Shown: one piece after another, positions 8,626 through 15,748 of the stretch | How positions within the stretch are numbered: the first letter of the stretch is position 1 | How the letters are laid out: every line of letters begins with the position of its first letter | Assembly (NCBI GenBank): GCA_030524545.1 | Contig: JAUNGM010000011.1 | Span: 59,446 to 123,445 of the forward strand | Origin: Eubacteriales bacterium | GTDB taxonomy: Bacteria > Bacillota > Clostridia > Lachnospirales > Lachnospiraceae | DNA: 64,000 bases | Direction of reading: 5' to 3' | Notes under the pieces: model-generated | Database searches by the model: none | Seen by the model: the letters and a program-made list of their open reading frames with translations, nothing else | Told to the model about the DNA's origin: nothing | Program-made: the position numbers and the translations under genes

Positions 8626-10173
8626 TTAAAATACCAGAATGCCCCTTTCATCATAAACACTGCCTTCGCTCCCGCCATGACGGATAGCCCTGTCAAGCGC
8701 CATAACTGTTGCGACTGCGGCATCGATCTTCTCCGTGGATTTTTCTTTATCCATCTTGATATTTCCCGCCGGGTCCTGCCGCACAAACACGTTATCCATC
8801 ATCCACCGCAGCACCTTATGACCGCCGTGTGCAATCCGCTGTTCCAGCGTCAGCTTCATCAGTTCCTTTGTCGGCGGACTCATATCCTTATATCCCTGTC
8901 CGAAAGGAACAACCGTAAATCCCATGCCCTCCAGATTCTGCACCATCTGGACTGCGCCCCAACGGTCAAAGGCGATCTCCTTAATATGGTATTTCATGCC
9001 GAGTTTTTCAATGAACTGCTCAATGAATCCATAGTGAATGACATTTCCTTCCGTAGTCTGCAGGCACCCCTCCATTGCCCACACATCGTAAGGCACATGA
9101 TCACGCCGGACACGCAGCCGCATATTGTCTTCTGGAATCCAGCAGAACGGCAAAATGATATATTTTTCCTCGTCATTTCTTGGAGGAAATACAAGCACGA
9201 ATGCTGTGATATCCGTGGAACTAGAAAGGTCAAGACCGCCGTAGCATTCTCTCCCTGTAAGCTCATCCTCATCCACCGGAAACGCGCAGGCATCCCATTT
9301 ATCCATCTGCATCCACCGTGTACTTTGCTTTACCCACTGGTTCAGCCGGAGCTGACGGAACACATTTTCCTCTGCAGCATTCTCCCTCGCGCTGATATAA
9401 GCGTTCTGTACCTTTTCCAGATCAATCGTATATCCGAGGGAAGGATTCGCTTTAAACCACGTCTCCTCTTTCGTCCAGTCCTCATCATCTGAAGCGCCGT
9501 AAATAACGGGATAGAAAGTCGGATCAATCTTCCTTCCCTCCATGATATCCACCGCCTTCTGGTGCTGCTCAAAACACACGGAATTCCTGTCCGTCCCGGC
9601 TGTTGTGATCAGAAAGAACAGCGGCTGTGTTCTGGCATCGCCGGAGCCTTTCGTCATGACATCGAACAGCTCCCTGTTCGGCTGCGCGTGCAGCTCATCA
9701 AAAATAACCGCATGGACATTCAAGCCGTGCTTTGTATAGGCTTCCGCCGACAGCACTTGGTAAAAGCTGTTAGTCGGCTTATATACAAGCCTCTTCACGG
9801 ACATGACAGGCTTGATTCTTTTTTTCAGTGCCGGACATTGATCCACCATATCTACAGCCACATCAAATACGATGGAAGCCTGCTGGCGGTCAGAAGCACA
9901 GCCATACACCTCTGCGCCCCACTCGCCATCGCCGCAGGTCATATAAAGAGCAACAGCCGCCGCCAGTTCCGACTTCCCGTTTTTCTTCGGTATCTCACAG
10001 TAACAGGTATTGTACTGGCGGTATCCATTTTCTTTGACCGTGCCGAACAAAGTACGAATAATCTGATCCTGCCACGGAAGCAGTTCAAACGGAATGCCTC
10101 TCCATTTTCCTTTCGTATGCTTCAGGCAATTTATAAACTGAACGGCATGAGCCGCTTTTTCTTCCTCAAACAC
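8626..10173 (-). CDS. Phage terminase large subunit
   Basis: The 515-residue DNA-packaging motor has an N-terminal ATPase with LLPWQDQIIRTLFG (adenine-binding region), a Walker A-like PKKNGKSELA (about residue 72) and Walker B IFDELHAQ (about residue 155). The C-terminal RNase H-like nuclease begins at GGLDLSSSTDITAF (about residue 312), with a second acidic site near DRWGAVQM. It cuts concatemers and pumps DNA into the prohead. Its start codon overlaps the end of the small subunit gene. Placement in the Terminase_1 / HK97-like group is from these motifs. Confidence 0.92.
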   Translation of the reverse strand: MFEEEKAAHAVQFINCLKHTKGKWRGIPFELLPWQDQIIRTLFGTVKENGYRQYNTCYCEIPKKNGKSELAAAVALYMTCGDGEWGAEVYGCASDRQQASIVFDVAVDMVDQCPALKKRIKPVMSVKRLVYKPTNSFYQVLSAEAYTKHGLNVHAVIFDELHAQPNRELFDVMTKGSGDARTQPLFFLITTAGTDRNSVCFEQHQKAVDIMEGRKIDPTFYPVIYGASDDEDWTKEETWFKANPSLGYTIDLEKVQNAYISARENAAEENVFRQLRLNQWVKQSTRWMQMDKWDACAFPVDEDELTGRECYGGLDLSSSTDITAFVLVFPPRNDEEKYIILPFCWIPEDNMRLRVRRDHVPYDVWAMEGCLQTTEGNVIHYGFIEQFIEKLGMKYHIKEIAFDRWGAVQMVQNLEGMGFTVVPFGQGYKDMSPPTKELMKLTLEQRIAHGGHKVLRWMMDNVFVRQDPAGNIKMDKEKSTEKIDAAVATVMALDRAIRHGGSEGSVYDERGILVF

Positions 10174-10652
10174 TATTTCGCACCACCCCTCACAAGCAGA
10201 AGCTCCATCTCATCGCTCTGCTTATCGTCTCCATCATTTGCCGTGATCCTGCTTCTGGCAGAAGGCGTCAGACCAAACTGTTCGCAGAATTTATTCATAA
10301 TCTTAAGGTAAGTCTGAGCAATAGAAACCTGCGGCACCTGCTGCCAGTACCCGCTTGGCGTCTTCACGATTGTGCCATGCTGTGAAATAAATTCCTCTGC
10401 CTCTTTCCACCTTGCATACGCTTGGCAGTACCCCGCGAAAGCCGCCATATCAATCTCCGTAAGGATGCCGAGCTGCTCTAGCTGCTTTGCCATCCGCTTC
10501 CATTCCTTTTTTGCTTCTTCCTCAAGCCACGAAGGACAGCGCGGGGCTTTTTTCTCCGGCTTCGGTTCGCCCGTGTTCAGGCTGCGCTTGCCCGGATTGC
10601 CTTCCAGCACCTTTACCGCCGTAGGCTTCGGTTTTCTTCCTCTCTGTGCCAC
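10173..10652 (-). CDS. Phage terminase small subunit, P27 family
   Basis: The 159-residue product begins with AQRGRKPKPTAVKVLEGNPGKR, a hallmark of P27-type small terminases, which bind pac/cos DNA and deliver it to the large subunit. I choose the GTG at 10652 because AGGAGG lies 8 bases upstream; the 31 additional in-frame codons upstream run into a terminator hairpin and are not plausible. It overlaps the large subunit by one base. Confidence 0.88.
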   Translation of the reverse strand: MAQRGRKPKPTAVKVLEGNPGKRSLNTGEPKPEKKAPRCPSWLEEEAKKEWKRMAKQLEQLGILTEIDMAAFAGYCQAYARWKEAEEFISQHGTIVKTPSGYWQQVPQVSIAQTYLKIMNKFCEQFGLTPSARSRITANDGDDKQSDEMELLLVRGGAK

Positions 10653-10682
10653 TGTCCTCACCTCCTTCAGATTATGGCAAAC

Positions 10683-10708
10683 AAAAAAGACCCCCGGAGA
10701 AGTCTTTT
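10683..10708 (-). terminator. Intrinsic terminator before packaging genes
   Basis: AAAAGAC (10702-10708, minus strand) pairs with GTCTTTT (10685-10691) around a GC-rich loop, followed by more T residues. It lies 30 bases upstream of the small terminase start, so it would separate the middle block from the late operon. Confidence 0.6.
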
Positions 10709-10748
10709 CTGTATATTTGTTAATGAACTTCCTATAAAACTGCACTTA

Positions 10749-10933
10749 TTAATCTGCGCCATCAGCAAGCTCATCTACGATTTTCTTTGCTTCCTTTAAA
10801 ACGTTACTTCATAAAAATATGCTGCTTCGCTCTCCGCAGCTACTTTCCCGTTCAGATCATAAACTTTAAAACGGAATCCCCAGTCTTTGTCGGTTCAGTA
10901 AACATTGATCCTGTATCCTTTATATGCCATCAT
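10749..10933 (-). pseudogene. Broken small phage protein (nonsense + frameshift)
   Basis: From ATG 10933 (AGGAG upstream) the frame reads MMAYKGYRINVY, hits TGA, then continues in frame as TDKDWGFRFKVYDLNGKV. After YFYE a frameshift is needed to continue as NVLKEAKKIVDELADGAD to a TAA at 10749. Joined, it is a coherent protein of about 60 residues, so I read it as a decayed gene; the stop could be a CGA-to-TGA change. The original function is unknown. It sits at the 3' side of the 144-residue helical protein gene. Confidence 0.55.
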
Positions 10934-10980
10934 AATTTCTCCTATCTCTGCAATCATTCCTATGCCTATTCTTCCATATC

Positions 10981-11007
10981 GCCAGCAGGGCCGGAAGCTC
11001 TGCTGGC
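10981..11007 (-). other. GC-rich hairpin downstream of 11018 gene
   Basis: GCCAGCAG and CTGCTGGC form an 8-bp stem with an 11-nt loop, 10 bases after the stop codon of the neighbouring gene. There is no T run; it may stabilise the transcript end. Confidence 0.35.
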
Positions 11008-11017
11008 ATCGCGGCGC

Positions 11018-11452
11018 TTAGTTCACTCTGAAAAGGTAACCATGCTTTTTCTCCCGCTTTTCTTCAAAAAAGTTCATGCTTCCGTTGATCTCAACCAACC
11101 CTTCCAGTTCGCATCCCTTCTGCTTAAAGAGCCATGCTGTCTCCACCGCGCTGCTCCAAGTGGAAGAAAAGGTAAACTTTTCAATCCCAATCTGTCTTAT
11201 GCAGGAAAAAAGTTTTTCCGCATCTTTCTCCCATACAACCTCTCTGATGTCGAGAAGCTCGTTTCCGTTATCTCTGGAAATTTCGTATTCCCTCCAAAGG
11301 CGTCCGGCTGTATCCCCAAGCTCCTCAAGGGGCTTCAGCAAATCGTGGTATGCATCTCTTACTTTCTCTCTGCTTTCCTCGTCCTCCGCCGCATCGTAGG
11401 CTTTCTTCAGTTCCGCGATCTTTGTGTAAGTTTTTTCAAAAATGTTCTTCAT
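11018..11452 (-). CDS. Hypothetical helical phage protein
   Basis: From ATG 11452 (GGAGG 9 bases upstream) the 144-residue protein starts MKNIFEKTYTKI and has an N-terminal charged helical part (residues 1-60, coiled-coil-like) and a C-terminal alpha/beta part ending GYLFRVN. I do not recognise the family. Upstream in-frame codons belong to an 80-bp leader that is repeated before the amidoligase gene (13297-13377), so the two genes are probably controlled together. Confidence 0.55.
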   Translation of the reverse strand: MKNIFEKTYTKIAELKKAYDAAEDEESREKVRDAYHDLLKPLEELGDTAGRLWREYEISRDNGNELLDIREVVWEKDAEKLFSCIRQIGIEKFTFSSTWSSAVETAWLFKQKGCELEGLVEINGSMNFFEEKREKKHGYLFRVN

Positions 11453-11460
11453 GGCATGTA

Positions 11461-11540
11461 CCTCCGTTTTTGTTTTCCCTTTCGGTAGGTACATATTCGC
11501 TCCGAACCGGATAATTATCCAGTCAATTCTTTTCATAATA
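11461..11540 (-). repeat. Repeated leader, copy A
   Basis: These 80 bases upstream of the 11018-11452 gene match, apart from a variable 14-base core, those at 13297-13377 upstream of the amidoligase gene. Shared parts include AAAAGAATTGACTGGATAA and the tract GCGAATATGTACCTACCG followed by AAAGGGAAAACAAAAA before the ribosome-binding site. It is likely a shared promoter/leader. Confidence 0.7.
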
Positions 11541-11575
11541 AGCACAAATATGTGAAGGATAAATTGTATATATTA

Positions 11576-11776
11576 TTACCGGCCGCTCCGGTGGATAGCG
11601 GCAAGAATCTGTTCCTGTTCATCCGGATCAACCCCCATGCTCTCCAATGCCTCCCGTGTCCCGCAGTCCGGGCAGACCAGCGTTTCATTGTCCCTCCTCG
11701 AAAGTGCAGGAGCGCCATGATAAACATTCCCGCATCGAGGGCATATTTTAATCCTCGCATTTGCATCAATTTTCAC
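11576..11776 (-). CDS. Small zinc-ribbon protein
   Basis: From the GTG at 11776 (GGAGG 7 bases upstream) this is a 66-residue protein with two Cys pairs, CPRCG and CPDCG, spaced to form one zinc ribbon, and an acidic helical tail DPDEQEQILAAIHRSG. Such small ribbons are common in phage middle regions and may bind nucleic acid or proteins. Its start overlaps the end of the cyclotransferase gene by 11 bases, so both are co-translated. Confidence 0.65.
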   Translation of the reverse strand: MKIDANARIKICPRCGNVYHGAPALSRRDNETLVCPDCGTREALESMGVDPDEQEQILAAIHRSGR

Positions 11777-12239
11777 AGCATTCCCTCCTATCACTGTCAG
11801 CATAAGCCTGCGCCAGTATTTTCTCGTCAAACCCAAAGCTCCGGTATCCCTGCAGGCAGGTCTCAAGATAGAATTCACTCGGCAGGCCAAGCGGACGCTC
11901 TTCATGCATGATGTACACAAAAACATTCCTCATTCTGATTTTCCCGGTTCGGATTCCCTTGATCGGCAATCTCATCTCCGCCTTGTAATAAAAAGCGGGA
12001 AATCCTTCATAACGGTCAAGTGCCGCTTCATCGGCATCTGTTACCGACCATGCCGCCACAGGGACGCTGCTGCCTCCCTTCGGTTCAATAGTCAGATAGG
12101 AACCTGTCTTGCTGCCCTTAAAAAGCAGCCTGTAATTTTCAATTTCTGAAGTCCCGATCACTCTCGCACCGGGACAGCGCCTTTGCATCTGCTGGATATT
12201 CAAGTTGCTTCCGTAGGCAATGTAATATCTTTTTTCCAT
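11766..12239 (-). CDS. Gamma-glutamylcyclotransferase (GGCT/AIG2-like)
   Basis: From ATG 12239 (AAGGATGG upstream) the 157-residue protein has the GGCT nucleotide-like loop YGSN (residues 9-12) and the catalytic acid in DRYEGFP (Glu78). The family turns gamma-glutamyl-amine compounds into 5-oxoproline plus the free amine. It lies beside a GS-fold amidoligase, which makes amide bonds. Pairing of these two enzyme types in prophages has been noted in comparative genomics of amidoligases, and suggests formation and removal of a gamma-glutamyl (isopeptide) tag. The substrate is unknown. Confidence 0.82.
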   Translation of the reverse strand: MEKRYYIAYGSNLNIQQMQRRCPGARVIGTSEIENYRLLFKGSKTGSYLTIEPKGGSSVPVAAWSVTDADEAALDRYEGFPAFYYKAEMRLPIKGIRTGKIRMRNVFVYIMHEERPLGLPSEFYLETCLQGYRSFGFDEKILAQAYADSDRRECCEN

Positions 12240-12258
12240 TATGGTATCCATCCTTTCC

Positions 12259-12331
12259 GAAGGGATTACCCTTCTACTGCCTTAAGACCGCCGGGGCGAC
12301 CGTGGTAAGGCAGCAGGAGGCTAACTCCTGC
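12259..12331 (-). other. Three consecutive hairpins between amidoligase and GGCT genes
   Basis: The short gap holds three stems: GCAGGAG/CTCCTGC (12313-12331), TGCCTTA/TAAGGCA (12306-12312 with 12278-12284) and GAAGGG/CCCTTC (12259-12274). None is followed by a T run. This dense structure could modulate expression of the downstream cyclotransferase. Confidence 0.5.
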
Positions 12332-12338
12332 GGTCCCT

Positions 12339-13289
12339 TCAAGCGATCTGTCTGCCGTGGCGGAATGCCGTATCACCCGAAAGGTTTCTGGTAAGGAAAT
12401 CCCGTGCCGTGGCAAATTCCTCGCCGATGAAGCCCAGCCGGAGGAGCCATGTCCTCATGGCGTATTTGGGATTCTCATTCTGCTGCGGTTTCGGGCTTGC
12501 CGTCTTCACTTCCTTTGCCATCTGGCTGAGCGCAAGGCAAAGCTGGATGTAACTCTTAAGCTGTCCTGCATGCAGGCCGTTCTGCTTCCCATCCGCCGGG
12601 GCATCGAACTGGAAAAGCCTGAATTCGATGGTTCCTTTCGTAAAAGTCGCATGGTAATTGAGCATATGGTAGCGGCTCCGGTTGTAATGATGGCTCCTGC
12701 CTCTGTCTGTACCGTGGCTGGTGTACCAGATATCGGCAAGCTGCGCCATCGTCTGCGGCTTCCTGCGGTTTAACTGCTCCAGAAAATTTGGGTCTACAGT
12801 GCGGCAATAGCGGTCCATGCGGTAAGCATCCAGCTTCAGCGCCTCCGCGATCAGCCTTTCATGGCCTGCCATAATGTTGGCGAGGTTGCGGAGCGTCTGC
12901 GGTGTGTGTCCCTGCGCCCCGATGTGGATGTGGACTCCGCAGCCCCTCGCGGCATCGCTCTTGGCTCCTGCATGGCGGAGCTTCCGGATCAGCTCCTGCA
13001 AAGTTTCCATGTCGGTGTAAGTCAGTATCGGCGTAACCATCTCGCATTTTTCGTCATCCGGCCCGTCAATGCTGACGTCCCTCTGGAATTTCCATTCCCT
13101 GCCCTGTGCATCCCATGCGCTCCATGTCTCATAGCCATTGCGCTCTGCCGTATACTGGCTTCTGCCCGTTCCAAAGAACCCTGCGGCAATCTTCGCCGCC
13201 CTGCTTCTTGTGATGCTGTTCATCTCAACCTCAACCCCAATGGTCTGCTTTTTCATTTCTTCAATCTGTCTTGCGATTTTTTCGTTCAT
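12339..13289 (-). CDS. Amidoligase (GS-fold COOH-NH2 ligase)
   Basis: From ATG 13289 (GGAGG 7 bases upstream) the 316-residue protein has the motifs of the putative amidoligase family (PF12224 type): GVEVEMNS (residues 18-25), a Glu in KCEMVTP (81-87), GCGVHIHIGA (116-125) and KGTIEFRLF (218-226). These resemble glutamine-synthetase metal- and ATP-binding strands, so the predicted reaction is ATP-dependent amide formation between a carboxylate and an amine. Residues 266-310 are about half identical, without gaps, to the C-terminus of the protein at 13637-14509, which suggests a shared docking domain. It is upstream of the GGCT gene in the same transcript. Confidence 0.85.
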   Translation of the reverse strand: MNEKIARQIEEMKKQTIGVEVEMNSITRSRAAKIAAGFFGTGRSQYTAERNGYETWSAWDAQGREWKFQRDVSIDGPDDEKCEMVTPILTYTDMETLQELIRKLRHAGAKSDAARGCGVHIHIGAQGHTPQTLRNLANIMAGHERLIAEALKLDAYRMDRYCRTVDPNFLEQLNRRKPQTMAQLADIWYTSHGTDRGRSHHYNRSRYHMLNYHATFTKGTIEFRLFQFDAPADGKQNGLHAGQLKSYIQLCLALSQMAKEVKTASPKPQQNENPKYAMRTWLLRLGFIGEEFATARDFLTRNLSGDTAFRHGRQIA

Positions 13290-13296
13290 GGCAATT

Positions 13297-13377
13297 CCTC
13301 CGTTTTTTGTTTTCCCTTTCGGTAGGTACATATTCGCTCTAAACGAAGGATTTATCCAGTCAATTCTTTTCATAATA
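13297..13377 (-). repeat. Repeated leader, copy B
   Basis: This is the second copy of the leader described at 11461-11540, before the amidoligase gene. A weaker relative (TTGACT, then GATTAATGTTACTACC and AAAG before the ribosome-binding site) precedes the 13637-14509 gene near 14525-14571, so three genes of this block may share one control signal. Confidence 0.65.
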
Positions 13378-13411
13378 TACACAAACCTTTCCAGCGGATA
13401 TTGTGTATATT
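13374..13411. promoter_or_regulatory. Inverted repeat, likely operator
   Basis: AATATACACAA (13374-13384) and TTGTGTATATT (13401-13411) are perfect 11-bp inverted repeats 16 bases apart, just upstream of the repeated leader of the amidoligase gene. A degenerate version (AATAAGCACAA with TTGTATATATT) sits at the same position near 11536-11573. The conservation suggests a regulator-binding site or a promoter element. Confidence 0.5.
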
Positions 13412-13649
13412 ATGGTGCTGTTTCATCCCTGACTTTCTCCCACGCATCTTCCCCATAAATAAGCGGTAGTGATCCGTAACCATGCCACCGGGTGTGTATC
13501 TGCCCTGCATCATCCACAAATTCCACCGTGCCGATAGTCCCCATCGGGATTTTGCGGTACGGATCATCCAAGCGGATGAGCCGTACCTTCGTTCCCTGCG
13601 GATACTCGTTTCTCAGCCGTTCCAGCCGCTTCCTGCTTACTCCGAACAT
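13410..13649 (-). CDS. DUF4314-like small protein
   Basis: From ATG 13649 (AGGAGG upstream) the 79-residue protein contains the SH3-like pattern of DUF4314: PQGTKVRLIRLDD, PMGTIGTVEFVDDAGQIHTRW and YGSLPLIYGEDAW. The family is frequent in Firmicutes phages and conjugative elements and its function is unknown. Its start lies inside the last codons of the upstream 290-residue gene (13-base overlap), which indicates translational coupling. Confidence 0.7.
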   Translation of the reverse strand: MFGVSRKRLERLRNEYPQGTKVRLIRLDDPYRKIPMGTIGTVEFVDDAGQIHTRWHGYGSLPLIYGEDAWEKVRDETAP

Positions 13650-14509
13650 TCTGCTTCCTCCTCTGCAATTTCTTCTGCTCTTTCCTCCGTCATCTCTTCT
13701 GCAGTTTTTTCTGCCGCTTCCTTTGTAGCTGCCCTTGCTGCCTTGCGGTTCGCTTTCCATTTCTCTTCATCCGCCGGAGTCCGGAAAGCCGTATGCCCCT
13801 TCAATCTGCCAAGAAGGAATGTTCTCTCTTCCTTCGTATCCTTACCGCCAAGCCCGATCCTTACCATCCAAGACCTCATGTAATATTTTTCATTTTCCTC
13901 AATGGTCGGCTTCGGGCTGATCCGCTTCTGCATTCCTGCCGACTGCACCATCTTGGAAGCAAGCACCGTGTAGGCTTTCACTGCTGTCGGCTCCTCGGTG
14001 TAAGGAAATCCCGTGAAAAGAATGGTGTCCTCCCAAAAAGCAAATCCCGTATTGCTGCTCCCATGATTTCCAATAAAGTCAATCACTTCTCCGGCATTCT
14101 GGAATGTCCCCGCTTCCAGATCCGTGATTAAGCTGTCGCTGACTGAAAATCCGTCCTGCCCGACTGCCTTATTGATCAGGTACTGCTTTGCGTGGAGCAT
14201 ATTCATAAGGTTAATGATGCCCTGCGCCTCCAAGCCACCGACCGGAATCCGGATGCTTGTGTAAGATGCGTCTGCATCCGCATCTTCCCCGCTTCCGCCT
14301 AAAAATCCATGCGCAGCAAGCACCGCCTCAATCTCCTCCGCCCGGCTTTCGTCCTCAAGGATGATTTTCCCTTCCCGGTCTACCGTAATGCTCCCGATCT
14401 GGTAAGCAAAGGATGGCGGGCCGGCGTAAACCGCCTTTTCCCCAAGATGCTCTGCGAGTGCCTTTACTACATTTTTTCTGCTTTCAGCGTTTGTCATAAT
14501 TTCCTTCAT
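13637..14509 (-). CDS. Mobile-element 'virulence-related' protein sharing the amidoligase C-terminal domain
   Basis: The 290-residue protein starts MKEIMTNAESRKNVVKALAE and has an alpha/beta N-terminal domain (AYQIGSITVDREGKI) of a type often annotated as virulence-related in clostridial mobile elements, without known function. Residues 199-243, from SPKP through MRSWMVRIGLGG to HTAFR, align without gaps with residues 266-310 of the neighbouring amidoligase. The C-terminal 40 residues are an Ala/Glu-rich coiled coil. It may supply the substrate or a scaffold for the ligase; that is inference. GGAGG precedes the ATG. Confidence 0.6.
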   Translation of the reverse strand: MKEIMTNAESRKNVVKALAEHLGEKAVYAGPPSFAYQIGSITVDREGKIILEDESRAEEIEAVLAAHGFLGGSGEDADADASYTSIRIPVGGLEAQGIINLMNMLHAKQYLINKAVGQDGFSVSDSLITDLEAGTFQNAGEVIDFIGNHGSSNTGFAFWEDTILFTGFPYTEEPTAVKAYTVLASKMVQSAGMQKRISPKPTIEENEKYYMRSWMVRIGLGGKDTKEERTFLLGRLKGHTAFRTPADEEKWKANRKAARAATKEAAEKTAEEMTEERAEEIAEEEAECSE

Positions 14510-14590
14510 ATACGCTGTCCTCCTTTTCTTTTGGTAGTAACATTAATCACTCTAAAGCCCCATATAGTCAAGCGGATACTGCAGATATTT

Positions 14591-15748
14591 TCAAAAAATA
14601 TCCGGTTCCCTTGATTCCGGGAGAGACATTGCGACAGCATATGCCACCATTGCCGTTACCGCATTTCCTGCCTGCTTGTAAAGCTGGGCATCCGAATTGA
14701 CCGCCGCCGCTTTTTCATACAACTCATCGGGAAAACCTTGCAGCCGAAAGCATTCCCTCGGCGTAAGCCGCCGGATTCTTCCTCCCTTCAGGAGTGTGCC
14801 TGTCTTCCCTGAACCTTCCCGGCCATCTGCCTTTTCACAAATATACACGCCGTGCCTGTCCTGAGAAGTCAGGGTAAACATCGGCTCCCCGTCCTCCTTC
14901 ATCCTCCTTCCGTTCTGCCGTTTCTCCATCCGTTCCGGGGTAAGCACCGGATGCACTTCCAGCACAGCAGAATTCATGGCTGTATGGTTGACCATCCCGG
15001 CAGTATACCTTGCCGTCAGGCAGCTTGTGGTATCCGTAACCTTCGGCATTGTATTGGACTGGTCGATAAAATAAAGCCCGGTCTTCGCCCCGATTCCCCC
15101 GGCATTCCCGACAAGCGTTACCGAAATGCCATCCGTGCCGTAAACACGGTATCCCTGCATCCCGTCTATAAGTTTGACAAGAGCTGCTGCGTTTTCTCCG
15201 CTGAGAGGTAGTATTTCTCGTCTACCTCTGCTTCTAAGATTTGCGATAATGAACACGCGCTCCCGATTCTGCGGGACTCCGAAATTTTTGGAATTAAACA
15301 CCTGCCACCGACAGTCATACCCTGCTTGGTCCATTTCAGAGAGAACGGAGGCAAAATCGAATCCAGCGTTAATCGATAACAGGTTCTTAACGTTTTCAAC
15401 AAGTAGGTATGTGGGCTTAGCACTTTCTTCTTTGCCTTTGAGGAGATCAATAATGTTGTAATATATTCCGCTTCTTTTTCCGACCAATCCCCTTTGCTTC
15501 CCCGCAACGGAGATGTCCTGGCAGGGGAATCCAAAACACCAGATGTCCGCATCGGGGATATCTTCGCTCTTAAGTTTTGTGACGTCATCCGCTTTCCATT
15601 CTCCTTCCGTGTTATACATGGCTTCATAGGAAGCCCTCGCAAATTTATCATATTCACAGTAGCCGATACATTTATGTCCGGCTCTCTCAAGGCCGAGCCG
15701 GAAACCGCCGATGCCCGAACATAAATCAAGGAAGGTCATCTGCCGCAT
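14591..15748 (-). CDS. Phage C5-cytosine DNA methyltransferase
   Basis: From ATG 15748 (GGAGG 8 bases upstream) the 385-residue protein has C5-methyltransferase motifs in normal order: motif I DLCSGIGGFRLGLE, motif IV GFPCQDIS, motif VI VENVKNLL, motif VIII NFGVPQNRERVFI, a variable recognition region, and motif IX-X LTPRECFRLQGFP and QAGNAVT. It methylates cytosine in a specific sequence, probably protecting phage DNA from host restriction. No cognate endonuclease is nearby. Its start overlaps the end of the upstream ParB/methyltransferase gene by 23 bases. Confidence 0.9.
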   Translation of the reverse strand: MRQMTFLDLCSGIGGFRLGLERAGHKCIGYCEYDKFARASYEAMYNTEGEWKADDVTKLKSEDIPDADIWCFGFPCQDISVAGKQRGLVGKRSGIYYNIIDLLKGKEESAKPTYLLVENVKNLLSINAGFDFASVLSEMDQAGYDCRWQVFNSKNFGVPQNRERVFIIANLRSRGRREILPLSGENAAALVKLIDGMQGYRVYGTDGISVTLVGNAGGIGAKTGLYFIDQSNTMPKVTDTTSCLTARYTAGMVNHTAMNSAVLEVHPVLTPERMEKRQNGRRMKEDGEPMFTLTSQDRHGVYICEKADGREGSGKTGTLLKGGRIRRLTPRECFRLQGFPDELYEKAAAVNSDAQLYKQAGNAVTAMVAYAVAMSLPESREPDIF

